Assembly: GCA_049999805.1 (NCBI GenBank)
Contig: JBNGIO010006141.1
Span: forward strand, 94,130-116,056
Length of the DNA: 21,927 nt
Direction of reading: 5' to 3'
Source: Folioceros fuciformis
Lineage: Eukaryota > Anthocerotophyta > Anthocerotopsida > Anthocerotales
Position 1 is the first letter of the stretch, and each line of letters begins with the position of its first letter. The notes under the pieces are model-generated. The model did no database searches. It saw only the letters and a program-made list of their open reading frames with translations, and was not told where the DNA came from. Positions 1 through 8,007 of this stretch are shown piece by piece. Made by a program: the position numbers and the translations under genes.

Positions 1-481
1 ATGTCTCAACGATAGTGGGATAAGTGTGGCCACTAAAGGTGGAACCCGTTGGCAATCAGTGCCCGGGGTTTTGCCTCCACAGTGCTGGATGCTCGTATTG
101 AGCTTCCCACTTCGTTGGGTTTTTTTAGTGTCCCTGGACGCGTTCCCGGGGGGAAGACTGGTCTGTGCCTTTCGATAAGCTGGTGGGTGAGGGAAATCTT
201 CTGGTAGCTGGTAAAGGTGCAGGTCAACGTGTATGGAGAAAGGTTTGCAAACTAGAAGTCCCAAGCCCGGGGAAAACTTCTGGGACAAGCTTTCATGGGA
301 ATTCTACACGAGAGGATCCTAGCTCTTTGGATGGTGTGCCTGCTGGACCTGAGAGTAGGTGGGAGTCCGGGGACTTCACGGTACACCAAGAAGAAGCTAA
401 GGACTGCCAAACCATCCCGTTTCGGCAGCAGGATCCAGTGCCAGGCAGTGGACTTGATAACTGCATAGGGACGCTGCCTTT
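1..481. other. Unassigned GC-rich sequence
   Basis: No domain, LTR or RNA gene is recognisable. Open frames exist on both strands but are short, overlap each other and match no family I know. The base composition (G-rich plus strand, runs of CCCGGGG) resembles the following 1.9 kb and differs sharply from the AT-rich LTR at 2362. It may be the 5' part of LINE L1, whose ORF2 resumes at 7723, but this rests on position and style only. Confidence 0.3.
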
Positions 482-664
482 TTGACCAAGCAAGAAGTGG
501 AGAAGCCTGAATCGGTCGACAAGCTTGCAAGGGCAAGGGCGGTGCAGTTCGGCGCCTGTAGGGAACTACTGGGTGCAGTGGAGAAGCCTGAATCGATCGA
601 CAGGCTTGTAAGGGCAAGGGAGGCCACCCCTCCAAGGGGGGACTCCACAAGGAGGGAAGCGTAG
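482..664 (+). CDS. Short ORF with two 27-residue repeats, unknown
   Basis: A 60-codon frame carrying two copies of a 27-residue unit. The copies begin at 497 and 578 and share the motif VEKPES(V/I)D(K/R)L(A/V)RAR. A period divisible by three and mainly conservative changes between copies suggest the repeat was once translated. The charged, low-complexity character would fit an ORF1 or gag-like nucleic-acid-binding region upstream of LINE L1 ORF2. I recognise no family. It could also be a chance frame over a DNA-level duplication. It is probably a fragment, because the frame is closed on both sides and no neighbouring frame clearly continues it. Confidence 0.3.
   Translation: MTKQEVEKPESVDKLARARAVQFGACRELLGAVEKPESIDRLVRAREATPPRGDSTRREA
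497..620 (+). repeat. Two 43-bp direct repeats, 81-bp period
   Basis: Positions 497-539 and 578-620 are 43-bp copies starting GTGGAGAAGCCTGAATCG and differing at only a few bases. The spacing from start to start is 81 bp, which is 27 codons. Seen directly in the sequence. Confidence 0.85.
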
Positions 665-1302
665 GAGGGTCTCCGGATCCAGGGTACTGTGTAAGGACTG
701 GAGCGCATCGGGGCAGGGCCGCAGATGGGGTCGCTCCTCCCCCGAGTCCACACCAAGCACCGAGTTTGGAGCAGAGGAGCTCCGTAAGGATGGTAGGGAA
801 GGATCGCCCCTGGGCGAAGGGAGCTCGGCACCGCCTCGTGACCTCGGTGATGCTAGACGGCCTTTGGGCCGCGACGTTGCTCGCAAGTATGTTGAAGATT
901 CTCAGGGTGGTATCCAGCGGGGTCCTCAGGGACTGCTAACGCGACACGGGAGTCCACAACTTGGGGTGGAACCTGTCCACAACCAGAAGGCTTCCCTCTT
1001 TGAGCAAGATCGAAGCCACCTCCTCCTTGGTGAAGCATCCGCCTTGATGAAGACTGGCGCACCTAGAGGTGTTACACACACCCTTCCAGGAGGTCGACTC
1101 CTTAAAGCATGGGATTCTAGAGTCCGGTGGTTGCAGTTGGTACGATTCGCAACGGGGGGGGTGAGGCAGAGGGTGTAGTGTCACCCGTGTATTGGCCCCA
1201 AACTCCGCTCTCGGAGGAGAAGAGTTCTGTTAGGCCTGCTAGAGGAGGCGAGTTCTTGGGCGACGGATGCTCTGGGCTAACCAGTGGGGTCAGCGAGGAT
1301 AG
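665..1302 (+). other. Unassigned region with first copy of a diverged repeat
   Basis: No domain is recognised. The frame at 864-1178 carries VEDSQGG..QRG..LLTRHG, which resembles a segment about 440 bp further on (VEDPHDL.QRD..CFLSRHG). This suggests an old internal duplication in a low-complexity, proline- and charge-rich coding region. The open frames are closed by stops in between. It could be ORF1 or leader of LINE L1; nothing proves it. Confidence 0.25.
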
Positions 1303-1812
1303 GTGGCCATAGGGTGTGACCTCGCTGACAAACGGGTGGAGGACCCGCACGATCTGCCCCAGCGGGATGCCCAGTGTTTCCTGTCCCGGCATGGTGAGGA
1401 TCTCGGTACCTGGCAGCCTGTTACGGGACATGCGGTGTGCGAGGTGGGAAAGAGGATGGGTGGTGCTCCTGGGTTGCCTTCAGGCACTCTCCCACGAGAA
1501 GGAATCAGGAAGGAAGGAGGGTGTGAGGAAAATTCAGCCACTAGGATTCCACAGGAAGGGAGTCAGGCATCTGCTCAGAGGTTTCCGGCTAGACACCGTG
1601 ATGGTGTTAGCGAGTTCGAGCCAGCTCCAGGCCATACTGGAAACAAGTCGGGCATGCTTTGCACTCTCTTGAAACCGGTGGCAGAGGGAGGGAATTCGAC
1701 AATTGCTGGTGTAGGAGGTTCAGGTGAACGTGCTCACCTGCTCAGGAAGGATCCTAAGGATGAAGGTTGGTCCTGGCAGCGGCTTCACCGAAGGCAAGAA
1801 AATCAAAGTTGA
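1303..1812 (+). CDS. Hypothetical ORF with internal RHG-type repeats
   Basis: A 169-codon frame, the longest in the first 2.3 kb. It contains two related segments, AQCFLSRHGEDLG followed by PVTGH and AQRFPARHRDGVS followed by PAPGH, about 240 bp apart. A third, more diverged copy lies upstream near 900-975. The product would be hydrophilic and rich in G, R, E and P, with no membrane segment and no zinc knuckle. No family is recognised. A degraded ORF1 of LINE L1 is one possibility, since plant LINE ORF1 proteins diverge fast; a chance frame in GC-rich DNA is the other. Confidence 0.3.
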   Translation: MAIGCDLADKRVEDPHDLPQRDAQCFLSRHGEDLGTWQPVTGHAVCEVGKRMGGAPGLPSGTLPREGIRKEGGCEENSATRIPQEGSQASAQRFPARHRDGVSEFEPAPGHTGNKSGMLCTLLKPVAEGGNSTIAGVGGSGERAHLLRKDPKDEGWSWQRLHRRQENQS

Positions 1813-2361
1813 GAAAGGTCTGGCTATAGCTGGTATTAAAGAGGCAAAGGTCTGCGGGATGAGCCAGGACCACGATCAAGGTAAACTTGGGGGGAGGACA
1901 CATTTGGGGACTGTCCACCATGAGGTCTGGAACAGGGACATCAATAGGGAGGGCAGTGATGAGGTGCATACACGCGGGGCCTTGGGTTGTAACTGCCTCA
2001 GCCCACCCGAAAGGCCCATAGTCTCTTCTGACTCGTAGGGTGAATTTTTTTCTACCCCCTGTGCTGATGAGGAATCTGAGCCAATTTGGCATGAAGTGTT
2101 GGCAGTCTTCCCTGAAGAGGAGGGGGCTAACCTTCCCTTCCCGTCATAGATGAACTCCCAAACGCGCTAGCCTACCTAGTCAATGCGAGTCAAATTCGGG
2201 TGGTAGTGGAAAATTCGGGTGGTAGTGGAAAGGAAGATGGGAGGCATAAAACAGCTTCTGGCCATGATTTGTTCAGGAGGAGAAGTGGCACCTGTGTTCA
2301 TCTTTGCAAAGCCTTCTCGCACATTAAAAAAGAAGATTTTTAGGATGCTGGCCTCCGGAGA
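1813..2361 (+). other. Unassigned flank left of copia C1
   Basis: It holds short frames only. The frame just before the LTR (2219-2361) ends in KKKIFRMLASGE. This weakly resembles QERIFDFLSAGEV upstream of ORF2 in LINE L2 (about 13085-13120), which would make this stretch part of LINE L1 interrupted by C1. The similarity is short and could be chance. A perfect 19-bp tandem duplication lies at 2192-2229. Confidence 0.3.
2192..2229 (+). repeat. Perfect 19-bp tandem duplication
   Basis: AAATTCGGGTGGTAGTGGA occurs twice head to tail, at 2192-2210 and 2211-2229, without a mismatch. An identical recent duplication inside otherwise decayed DNA looks like a slippage event. Confidence 0.9.
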
Positions 2362-2399
2362 TGTAGGGTTATTAAAGCCCAATGTGCTTAGACTAATTT

Positions 2400-2491
2400 G
2401 ATTAGTCTAATTAAATTAATTTGATTAGTCTAATTAAACTAAGGTGATTAGTCTAATTAAACTAATGTGGTTAGTCTAATTAAACTAGTGT
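2400..2491 (+). repeat. Four 23-bp repeats in 5' LTR
   Basis: Units start at 2400, 2423, 2446 and 2469, consensus GATTAGTCTAATTAAACTAA plus three bases. Each unit is itself a near-palindrome (TTAGT..AATT..ACTAA). The 3' LTR has only two units, at 7382 and 7405. They lie upstream of the TATA box, where enhancer repeats of plant LTRs commonly sit; a regulatory role here is inference. Confidence 0.9.
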
Positions 2492-2620
2492 GTTAAGTAT
2501 AATTAGACTAATATAATAGTCTAAGATTAATGTTTAATTAAATATCATTAGCTTAAGCTAATCTTTAAGAAGCTTCCTGTGAGCTTCTTGTGAAGCTTCC
2601 TTGGGAGTTTTTCTACACGG

Positions 2621-2627
2621 TATAAAT
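2621..2627 (+). promoter_or_regulatory. TATA box of C1 5' LTR
   Basis: TATAAAT about 125 bp before the LTR end; TATAAATA stands at the equivalent place in the 3' LTR (7593-7600). Position and conservation between LTRs fit the element's promoter. Confidence 0.65.
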
Positions 2628-2747
2628 GCCCTCTTGAGCTCCCTTTGCAAAAGAGTTGTGAGAGACATTGTGAGACCTTTCTTTTTCCTCTTCTCCTCTT
2701 TTCTTCTCTCTTCTCCTTCACCATGCCCCTCTAATAATCCTTTCAAG

Positions 2748-2759
2748 TGGTATCAGAGC
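2748..2759 (+). promoter_or_regulatory. Primer binding site of C1 (initiator Met-tRNA)
   Basis: TGGTATCAGAGC, two bases after the 5' LTR end. This is the standard plant copia primer site, complementary to the 3' end or an internal fragment of initiator Met-tRNA. It defines the end of the LTR and the direction of the element. Confidence 0.95.
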
Positions 2760-2844
2760 AAAGGGTGTGGAGCAAGATGGTTGTGCCTATTGTAGGTACA
2801 ATGAGTGGAGGCACAAGGCAAGAAGATGGAGCTAGGAGGGTTAG

Positions 2845-3038
2845 GGCGCCAGCCGGGCACCAACTAAGCGCCGCTGGGCCGCCAGCAAGGCGCCAACGCG
2901 GCGCCACCTGGGCGCCACTCCGCCGCCACTCGGGCGCCAACAAGGCGCCACTTGGCCGCCAGCAGGGCGCCAGCGAAGTGCCACCCTAGTGCCAGCAAGG
3001 CGTCTGTAGGGCGCCAATTGGGCATCAACTAGGCATCA
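2845..3038 (+). repeat. 11-bp GGCGCCA-type tandem array in C1 leader
   Basis: About 18 units with exact 11-bp spacing. Starts are at 2845, 2856, 2867, 2878, 2889, 2900, 2911, 2922, 2933, 2944, 2955, 2966, 2977, 2988, 2999, 3010, 3021 and 3032. The core is GGCGCCA plus four variable bases. Eight units have a perfect GGCGCC, itself a palindrome; the rest vary (GCCGCC, GGCACC, AGTGCC, GGCATC). Eleven is not a multiple of three, so a selected protein repeat is unlikely, although frame 2747-2989 stays open across most of it. It lies between primer site and gag, where packaging and dimerisation signals sit in related elements. Confidence 0.9.
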
Positions 3039-3365
3039 ATGGAAGGGATACCTGGACGGTAGTCGTTCGCCAGTGGAACGCTACCGAGGCAAGGATCTTG
3101 CCGGGCACCGAGCGCGCAAGACGGATGCAAGAAAGCGAACAAATTGCGGTAGTCGAGTGCGAGGGTGTGGGCGCCAAACTGACCCCGACCGTGGAAGTCA
3201 AGATCTCGATCGGACGATGGGAGACATTCCAATTGTGAGCGATCGAAGCCCAAGTTGTAGACATCTGATTTGGAACAAGTTATGAGGGTAACTTTGAGAA
3301 TCTACATTACATTCCGACTGTTTTCTAACTAGCCTTTTAGTTGATTTGCATTGGTTTTTTGAATC
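3039..3365 (+). other. Rest of C1 untranslated leader
   Basis: Follows the 11-bp array and runs to the gag ATG at 3366. Short frames exist on both strands but none resembles a known protein. I read it as the untranslated leader of C1. Confidence 0.6.
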
Positions 3366-4516
3366 ATGACGTCCTCCGAAAACGTCATATTCAATATCGA
3401 GAAGTTAGATGGTACTAACTTCCCGTTCTGGAACATTGTACACAAGTGTACAATGTTCTAGAGCAAAAGAAGCAAATCAAGCCGATAAAGTTGCTAGGAG
3501 TGAAACCTGTTAGCATGACTTAGGATGAGTGGCAGGATCTAGATGAGCTTGCTAGGTCTACCATCATGCTAACATTGTCGAAGTCGGTCTACTTCAACGT
3601 GAAAGACAAGACCACAAGCTACGAGCTATGGCAGAAGTTGTGTGACCTGTACGAGAAGCAAAGTGCGGCTTCTCAGGTGTATTGGTTGAAACAACTGGTG
3701 GACTTGAAGATGAAGGAAGGGACGAGGATGTCCGATCATCTAAACGAGTTCAATACAATTATCAGCCAGCTCTCATCTCAAGGTATCTCGTTTCCAGATT
3801 CCGTGAGAGCTATGTTTCTATTGGTCACATTACCAGAGAGCTGGGACACCTTTCGTACAGCTCTGAGTAATTCGGCTCCTGCCAGTGGTCTTACCGTTGT
3901 AAATGTAGAAGGTAGTCTGTTAACAGAGGAGGTGAACAGGAAGAATATGGAAGCTTCGAAAGGTTCCAATGCCCTCATGGTGAGAGGAAGGTCCACTTCA
4001 AAGGGGAAGTACAAGGAGCGAACTTCTTCCCGTAGTAAATCTCGTAGTCGTAATAATGTTGAGTGTTACCATTGTCACAAGAAGGGTCACATCAGGAAGG
4101 ACTACGAGAAGTTCAAGAAGGACATAGGAAAGGAGAAGAAGCAAACCGACACCAAGGCAAGTCCAAGTACCAAGCCTAACGAGGTAAATTATGTTGAAGA
4201 TGAAGATGTTCTTATCTCTTCTTCCTTCGATTCTGCACAACTGACAGCCGTGGATAGTCATTTATTCTCTAATTGGATAATTGACTCTGGAGCATCTTTC
4301 CATGTTAGTCCGCATAGGGAGTGGTTTAGCACTTATGATGCTACTAGGAAAGGATGTGTTCGGCTTGGAAATAACTATGCGTGCGAGATTGCAGGCGTTG
4401 GTGATGTGCAGCTGAAGTTCCACAACGGATCTTCATTCACATTGAAGGATGTTAGGCATGTTCCGAAGTTGACAAAAAGCATGATTAGCGCAGGGCAGTT
4501 GGATGACACTGGCTAG
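3366..4516 (+). pseudogene. gag-pro: C1 gag and aspartic protease, broken
   Basis: Copia gag would form the particle and bind RNA; the protease would cut the polyprotein. The start is the ATG at 3366, followed by KLDGTNFPFW, a typical copia gag opening. The frame is lost at a 28-bp palindrome (3431-3458), and gag continues in another frame through a TAG at 3521. From 3566 it is open: LARSTIMLTLSKSV, LPESWDTF, then a zinc knuckle near 4064-4105 where CX2CX4HX4C has tyrosine in place of the last cysteine. Protease follows with WIIDSGASFHV, catalytic Asp at 4283-4285. A TAG at 4514-4516 ends this frame within the protease-integrase linker. Two stops, one frameshift and a lost zinc ligand make it non-functional. 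Confidence 0.9.
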
Positions 4517-6352
4517 CACTGTTGGTTTGGAGATAATTCTTGGAAGGTCTCCAAAGGTTCTCTTGTGTTAGCACGTGGAACGAAGTGTGGCACTTTGTAC
4601 TCACTTCAAGTAACCACTGTTAAGGATCATGTGATTTGTGTAACGGAGCAGCCAAGTGTTTCCTTGTGGCATAGTCGGTTAGGACATATGTCTCAAAAAG
4701 GAATGAAGATCTTATCTCGTTTTGGTTACGTCCCTGCTTTTGACTTCTCCGATTTCTCCGTGTGTGAGCACTGTTTGTATGGGAAACAGACGAAGTCACC
4801 ACATGGAGCAAAAGGTAAACACAAAAGTAAACCTCTTGAGTTGGTTCATAGTGACGTTTGTGGACCTATGCCCATTGTATCGTTAGGCGGTGCATCTTAT
4901 TTTGTCACTTTCATTGATGACTTTTCACGCAAGGTGTGGGTTTATCCTTTGAGGAAAAAGGATGATGTTCTGACAGTGTTTCAGAAATTCGTCACCCTTG
5001 TGGAGACTCAATCTGGCCTCCGACTGAAGTGTCTAAGGACAGACAATGGGGGAGAGTATGTCTCGAAGGCTTTCCAATCATTCTGTGATTCTAAGGGAAT
5101 CAAGAGAGAATTGACTGCACCGTATACTCCTCCTCAGAATGGTGTAGCTGAACGGATGAACAGGACCATCCAGGAGCGGATGCGTAGTTTATTGTCAAAC
5201 TCTGGATTGCCTAACGGATTTTGGGCCAAAGCAATAGCTACTACGGTGCATCTTATTAACAGATCTCCTAATAGGGCTGTAGATGAGCAGGTTCCGGAGG
5301 AGATGTGGTCTGGCAACCAGCCGTCATACAAGCATCTACGAGTGTTTGGCTGCAAGGCATACTACCATGTTCCTAAGGAGTTTCGGGACAAGTTGGCACC
5401 CAAGTCCAAGAAATGTATTTTTCTTGGCTATGATGAATCTTGTGAGATGGGATACCGTCTGTGGGATCCAGAGGCCAAGAGAATGGTTCGCAGTAATGAC
5501 GTGTTCTTCAATGAGACCAAGATGCATAAGAAGCCTACTCCAACTGTGGAGGTGCGACGGGTGGTGTTTCAAGAAGATGGATTTGACCGTCCTGCGCAGG
5601 TTGAACGACGTGATGTGCTGGAACAAGTTCCTCCACTTGTACAAGAGGAGAGAGTGCAACCAGCTCCGGTCGAGGCGCCATTGTTTCGTAGGTCAGGAAG
5701 GATCTCACGTCCTCCTGACAGGTATGTTGCATCTCTTGATTATGTCATGTTGACGAATTGTGGGGAGCCCTCTTGTTACCAAGAGGCCATGTCAGTGATT
5801 GACAAGGACAAGTGGGAGGAAGCGATGCAGTCGCAGATGGATTCACTCCACAAGAACCAAACTTGGGAGTTGGTTCGGTTGCCTAAGGGCAAGAAGGCGT
5901 TGCCATGCAAATGGGTGTATAAGATGAAGGACATACCCCATTATGGCAAACCTAAGTACAAGGCACGATTGGTTGCGAAGGGTTTTAAGGAACAACAAGG
6001 TATTGACTTTGATGAAATTTTCTCATCGGTTGTCAAAATGACCACCTTGCGATGTGTTCTTGGTCTGGTTGCGAGGCTCGACATGGAACTTGTTCAGATG
6101 GATGTGAAGTCGGCATTTTTGCACGGTGATCTCCAGGAAGAAGTATACATGCAGCAACCAGAGGGTTTCATTAAGAAGGGCAAAGAGAATCTAGTGTGCA
6201 GGTTAAAGAAAAGCCTTTATGGTTTGAAGCAGGCACCCACGGAGTGGTATTTCAAGTTCCACTCATTTATGCTTTCTCAAGGCTACAAGCGTAGCGATGA
6301 GGATCATTGCCTCTATACGAAGCAAGCTAAGGATGGTCCTCTATGTGGATGA
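4517..6352 (+). pseudogene. pol: C1 integrase and reverse transcriptase N-terminal part
   Basis: It continues the frame of gag-protease directly after the TAG at 4514. The pre-integrase zinc domain has WHSRLGH and CEHCLYGKQ. The integrase core shows HSDVCGP (first Asp), RTDNGGEY (second Asp) and PQNGVAERMNR (Glu), so all three catalytic residues remain. It would insert the cDNA into chromosomes. After a variable linker, RT begins near 5780 with the block CKWVYK and continues through KARLVAKGF, VQMDVKSAFLHGDL and LYGLKQAP. The frame ends at 6352 because a small deletion before the YVDD motif shifts the reading frame; the next entry carries the rest. No other large damage is seen in this stretch. 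Confidence 0.93.
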
Positions 6353-7301
6353 TATGCTAATTGCTGGGAATGACAGTGATGAGATTTCAACGTTGAAGTC
6401 AAAGTTGAATGGTCGCTTTGACATGACAGACTTGGGAGAGGCAAGCCATATTCTTGGCATGCGTATTCGTCGAGACAGACAGAAGCCTTTGTTGTACTTG
6501 TCTCAGACTGAATACATTAACAAGGTGCTTCAACGTTTCAATATGGAGAAGGGGAAGGTATTAAGTACTCCGTTGCCTCCATATGTGAAATTGTCGAGCA
6601 AGGATTGCCCAAGCTCTACGGAGGACAAAGTTGAAATGGAGAAGGTTCCATACTCATCAGCTGTAGGGAGTTTGATGTATGTAATGATTGCTACATGTCC
6701 TGACATTGCCTTTGCAGTGGGAGTGGTTAGCAGGTTTATGTCAAACCCTGGCAAGAAGCATTGGGAGGCAGTGAAAGGAGTTATGAGGTACTTGAATGGT
6801 ACGAAAGCTTTGTGCTTATGTTTTGGTAGTGAAGATGCATCTGTCGTGGGATATACGGATGCTGATTATGCAGGGGATATGGACAAAAGGAGGTCCACAT
6901 CAGGTTACGTCTTCATGTGCACAGGAGGGGCAGTCTCATGGCGATCTTGTTTGCAATCATGCATAACGCTATCTACCACAGAGGCCGAGTATGTTGCAGC
7001 AACTGAGGCATGCAAGGAAGCCATATGGCTTGCTCGTCTAGTGGGCGATTTAGGGATCAAGGTTGAGCTGCCAGTGTTGCATTGTGATAGCCAGAGTGCT
7101 ATTCAATTGGCAAAGAATCCAGTGTTTCATGCGAAGACCAAACATGTGGAAGTGAAGTATCACTTCATTCGAGAGGTGTTGGAAGACAAGAGGGTACAAC
7201 TTGTCAAAGTTCACACCAGTCAGAACCCTGCAAATGTTCTTACCAAGGGGCTCTCTTCGGAGCAATTCGCACAAGCTCGGACACTCATGGGCATGAGGTA
7301 G
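6297..7301 (+). pseudogene. pol: C1 reverse transcriptase C-terminal part and RNase H
   Basis: The catalytic YVDD of RT lies at 6342-6353, followed by MLIAGN and TDLGEASHILGM, standard for copia RT. RNase H follows with VGYTDADYAGD, KRRSTSGYVF, STTEAEYVA and LHCDSQSAI, and it would remove the RNA strand of the hybrid. The protein ends LTKGLSSEQF...LMGMR with a stop at 7299-7301, about 40 bp before the 3' LTR, as usual. The first codons of this open frame (6297 to about 6335) are the wrong frame for RT; the true coding sequence switches in around 6330-6341, where several residues before YVDD are missing compared with the family. Confidence 0.92.
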
Positions 7302-7332
7302 ACTACTCCCCTATGAAGGTAAATTGGCCTTT

Positions 7333-7342
7333 AAGGGGGCGG
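7333..7342 (+). promoter_or_regulatory. Polypurine tract of C1
   Basis: AAGGGGGCGG lies immediately before the 3' LTR (one intervening base). Copia elements prime plus-strand DNA from such a tract. It contains one C, a possible decay mark. Confidence 0.8.
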
Positions 7343-7343
7343 T

Positions 7344-7722
7344 TGTAGGGTTATTAAAGCCCAATGTGCTTAGACTAATGTGATTAGTCTAATTAAACTA
7401 ATGTGATTAGTCTAATTAAACTAGTGTGCTAAGTTTAATTAAATTAATGTAATTAGTCTAAGATTAGTGTTTAATTAAGTATCATTAGCTTAAGCTAATC
7501 TTTAGGAAGCTTCCTGCATAGCTTCCTGTGAGCTTCTTGTGAAGCTTCCTATGAGCTTCTTGTGAAGCTTCCTTGGGAGCTTTTCTAGAGGGTATAAATA
7601 CCCTCTTGAGCTCCCTTTGCAATAGAGCTGTGAGAGACACTGTGAGACCTCTCTTTCTCCTGTCCTCTCTTCCTCCCTTCTTCTCTCCTCTCCTTCACCA
7701 TGCTCCTCTAATGATCCTTTCA
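7344..7722 (+). repeat. 3' LTR of copia C1
   Basis: Pairs with 2362-2745. It has two rather than four 23-bp units but carries extra AAGCTTCCT..GTGAGCTTCTTGTG copies near 7506-7570, showing expansion or loss of two separate minisatellites since insertion. TATAAATA at 7593-7600. It ends CAATCCTTT-like, ...GATCCTTTCA at 7722, and LINE sequence resumes at once. Confidence 0.95.
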
Positions 7723-8007
7723 ATCTCTTGGCGCTTCCTTTAAAGGTGGAGTGGCGATGGATCCTATCAGGCCCATGGATGGAAACGTACGCTGGGAAGG
7801 CTCTACTCCTGGAAGGAAAGGGAAGTTGGGGGGCTCTAACTCATGAAGGAAGGGTAGTCTCGGCCGTGCGGAAATCAAAGCGGTTACAGAAGAAGATGCA
7901 AGAGCTCAAGCCGGATAATCTTCGGGCTGGTATGGGGGGCGTCGACTTTGACCGAGCATAGAAACCCAATGCAATTCGTAGGCTGTTGAACAAGCAAGGC
8001 ACTGGTG
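7723..8007 (+). pseudogene. LINE L1, region upstream of ORF2
   Basis: Its relation to LINE L2 13226-13494 shows it belongs to the LINE. Both have (V/L)EWRW..., then a basic VRK(S/T)KRL motif, then the ORF2 start. The function of this segment (end of ORF1 or linker) is not recognised. The frame at 7728-7961 ends in a TAG. The C1 3' LTR abuts it on the left with no target duplication. Confidence 0.6.

Larger units (their letters stand above)
2362..2745 (+). repeat. 5' LTR of copia C1
   Basis: Matches 7344-7722 from TGTAGGGTTATTAAAGCCCA to the terminal TTTCA, with TG and CA ends. It contains four 23-bp AT-rich repeats, AAGCTTCC-type motifs, a TATA box at 2621-2627 and a pyrimidine-rich end before the primer site. 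It is 384 bp against 379 bp for the 3' copy. Confidence 0.95.
2362..7722 (+). mobile_element. Ty1/copia LTR retrotransposon C1, inactive
   Basis: Full layout in order: 5' LTR 2362-2745, primer site 2748-2759, leader 2760-3365, gag, aspartic protease, integrase, reverse transcriptase, RNase H, purine tract 7333-7342, 3' LTR 7344-7722. Integrase before RT identifies Ty1/copia. Both LTRs begin TGTAGGG and end TTTCA. They have diverged by substitutions (at least eight in the last ~155 bp) and by repeat-number changes, so the insertion is not recent. No direct target duplication flanks it: GGAGA on the left, ATCTC on the right. The coding region has two frameshifts and two in-frame TAG codons, so it cannot be autonomous. 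It appears to sit inside LINE L1. Confidence 0.95.

Noticed and set aside
252-886. Long minus-strand open frames opposite 252-886
   Set aside because: They mirror the GC-rich plus strand, overlap one another in several frames, and show no domain; two of them contain the plus-strand 81-bp repeat in antisense.
2747-2989. 80-codon ORF over the 11-bp array as a real protein
   Set aside because: It uses the primer site as its start region, and the 11-bp period rotates the frame, so the sequence is set by a DNA repeat and not by a protein.
2845-3038. CRISPR array
   Set aside because: Units are 11 bp, degenerate, with no spacer structure, and lie in a retrotransposon leader.
2358-7727. GAGAT/ATCTC as a target duplication of C1
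   Set aside because: They are reverse complements, not direct repeats, and one uses the first LTR base; chance is the simplest explanation.
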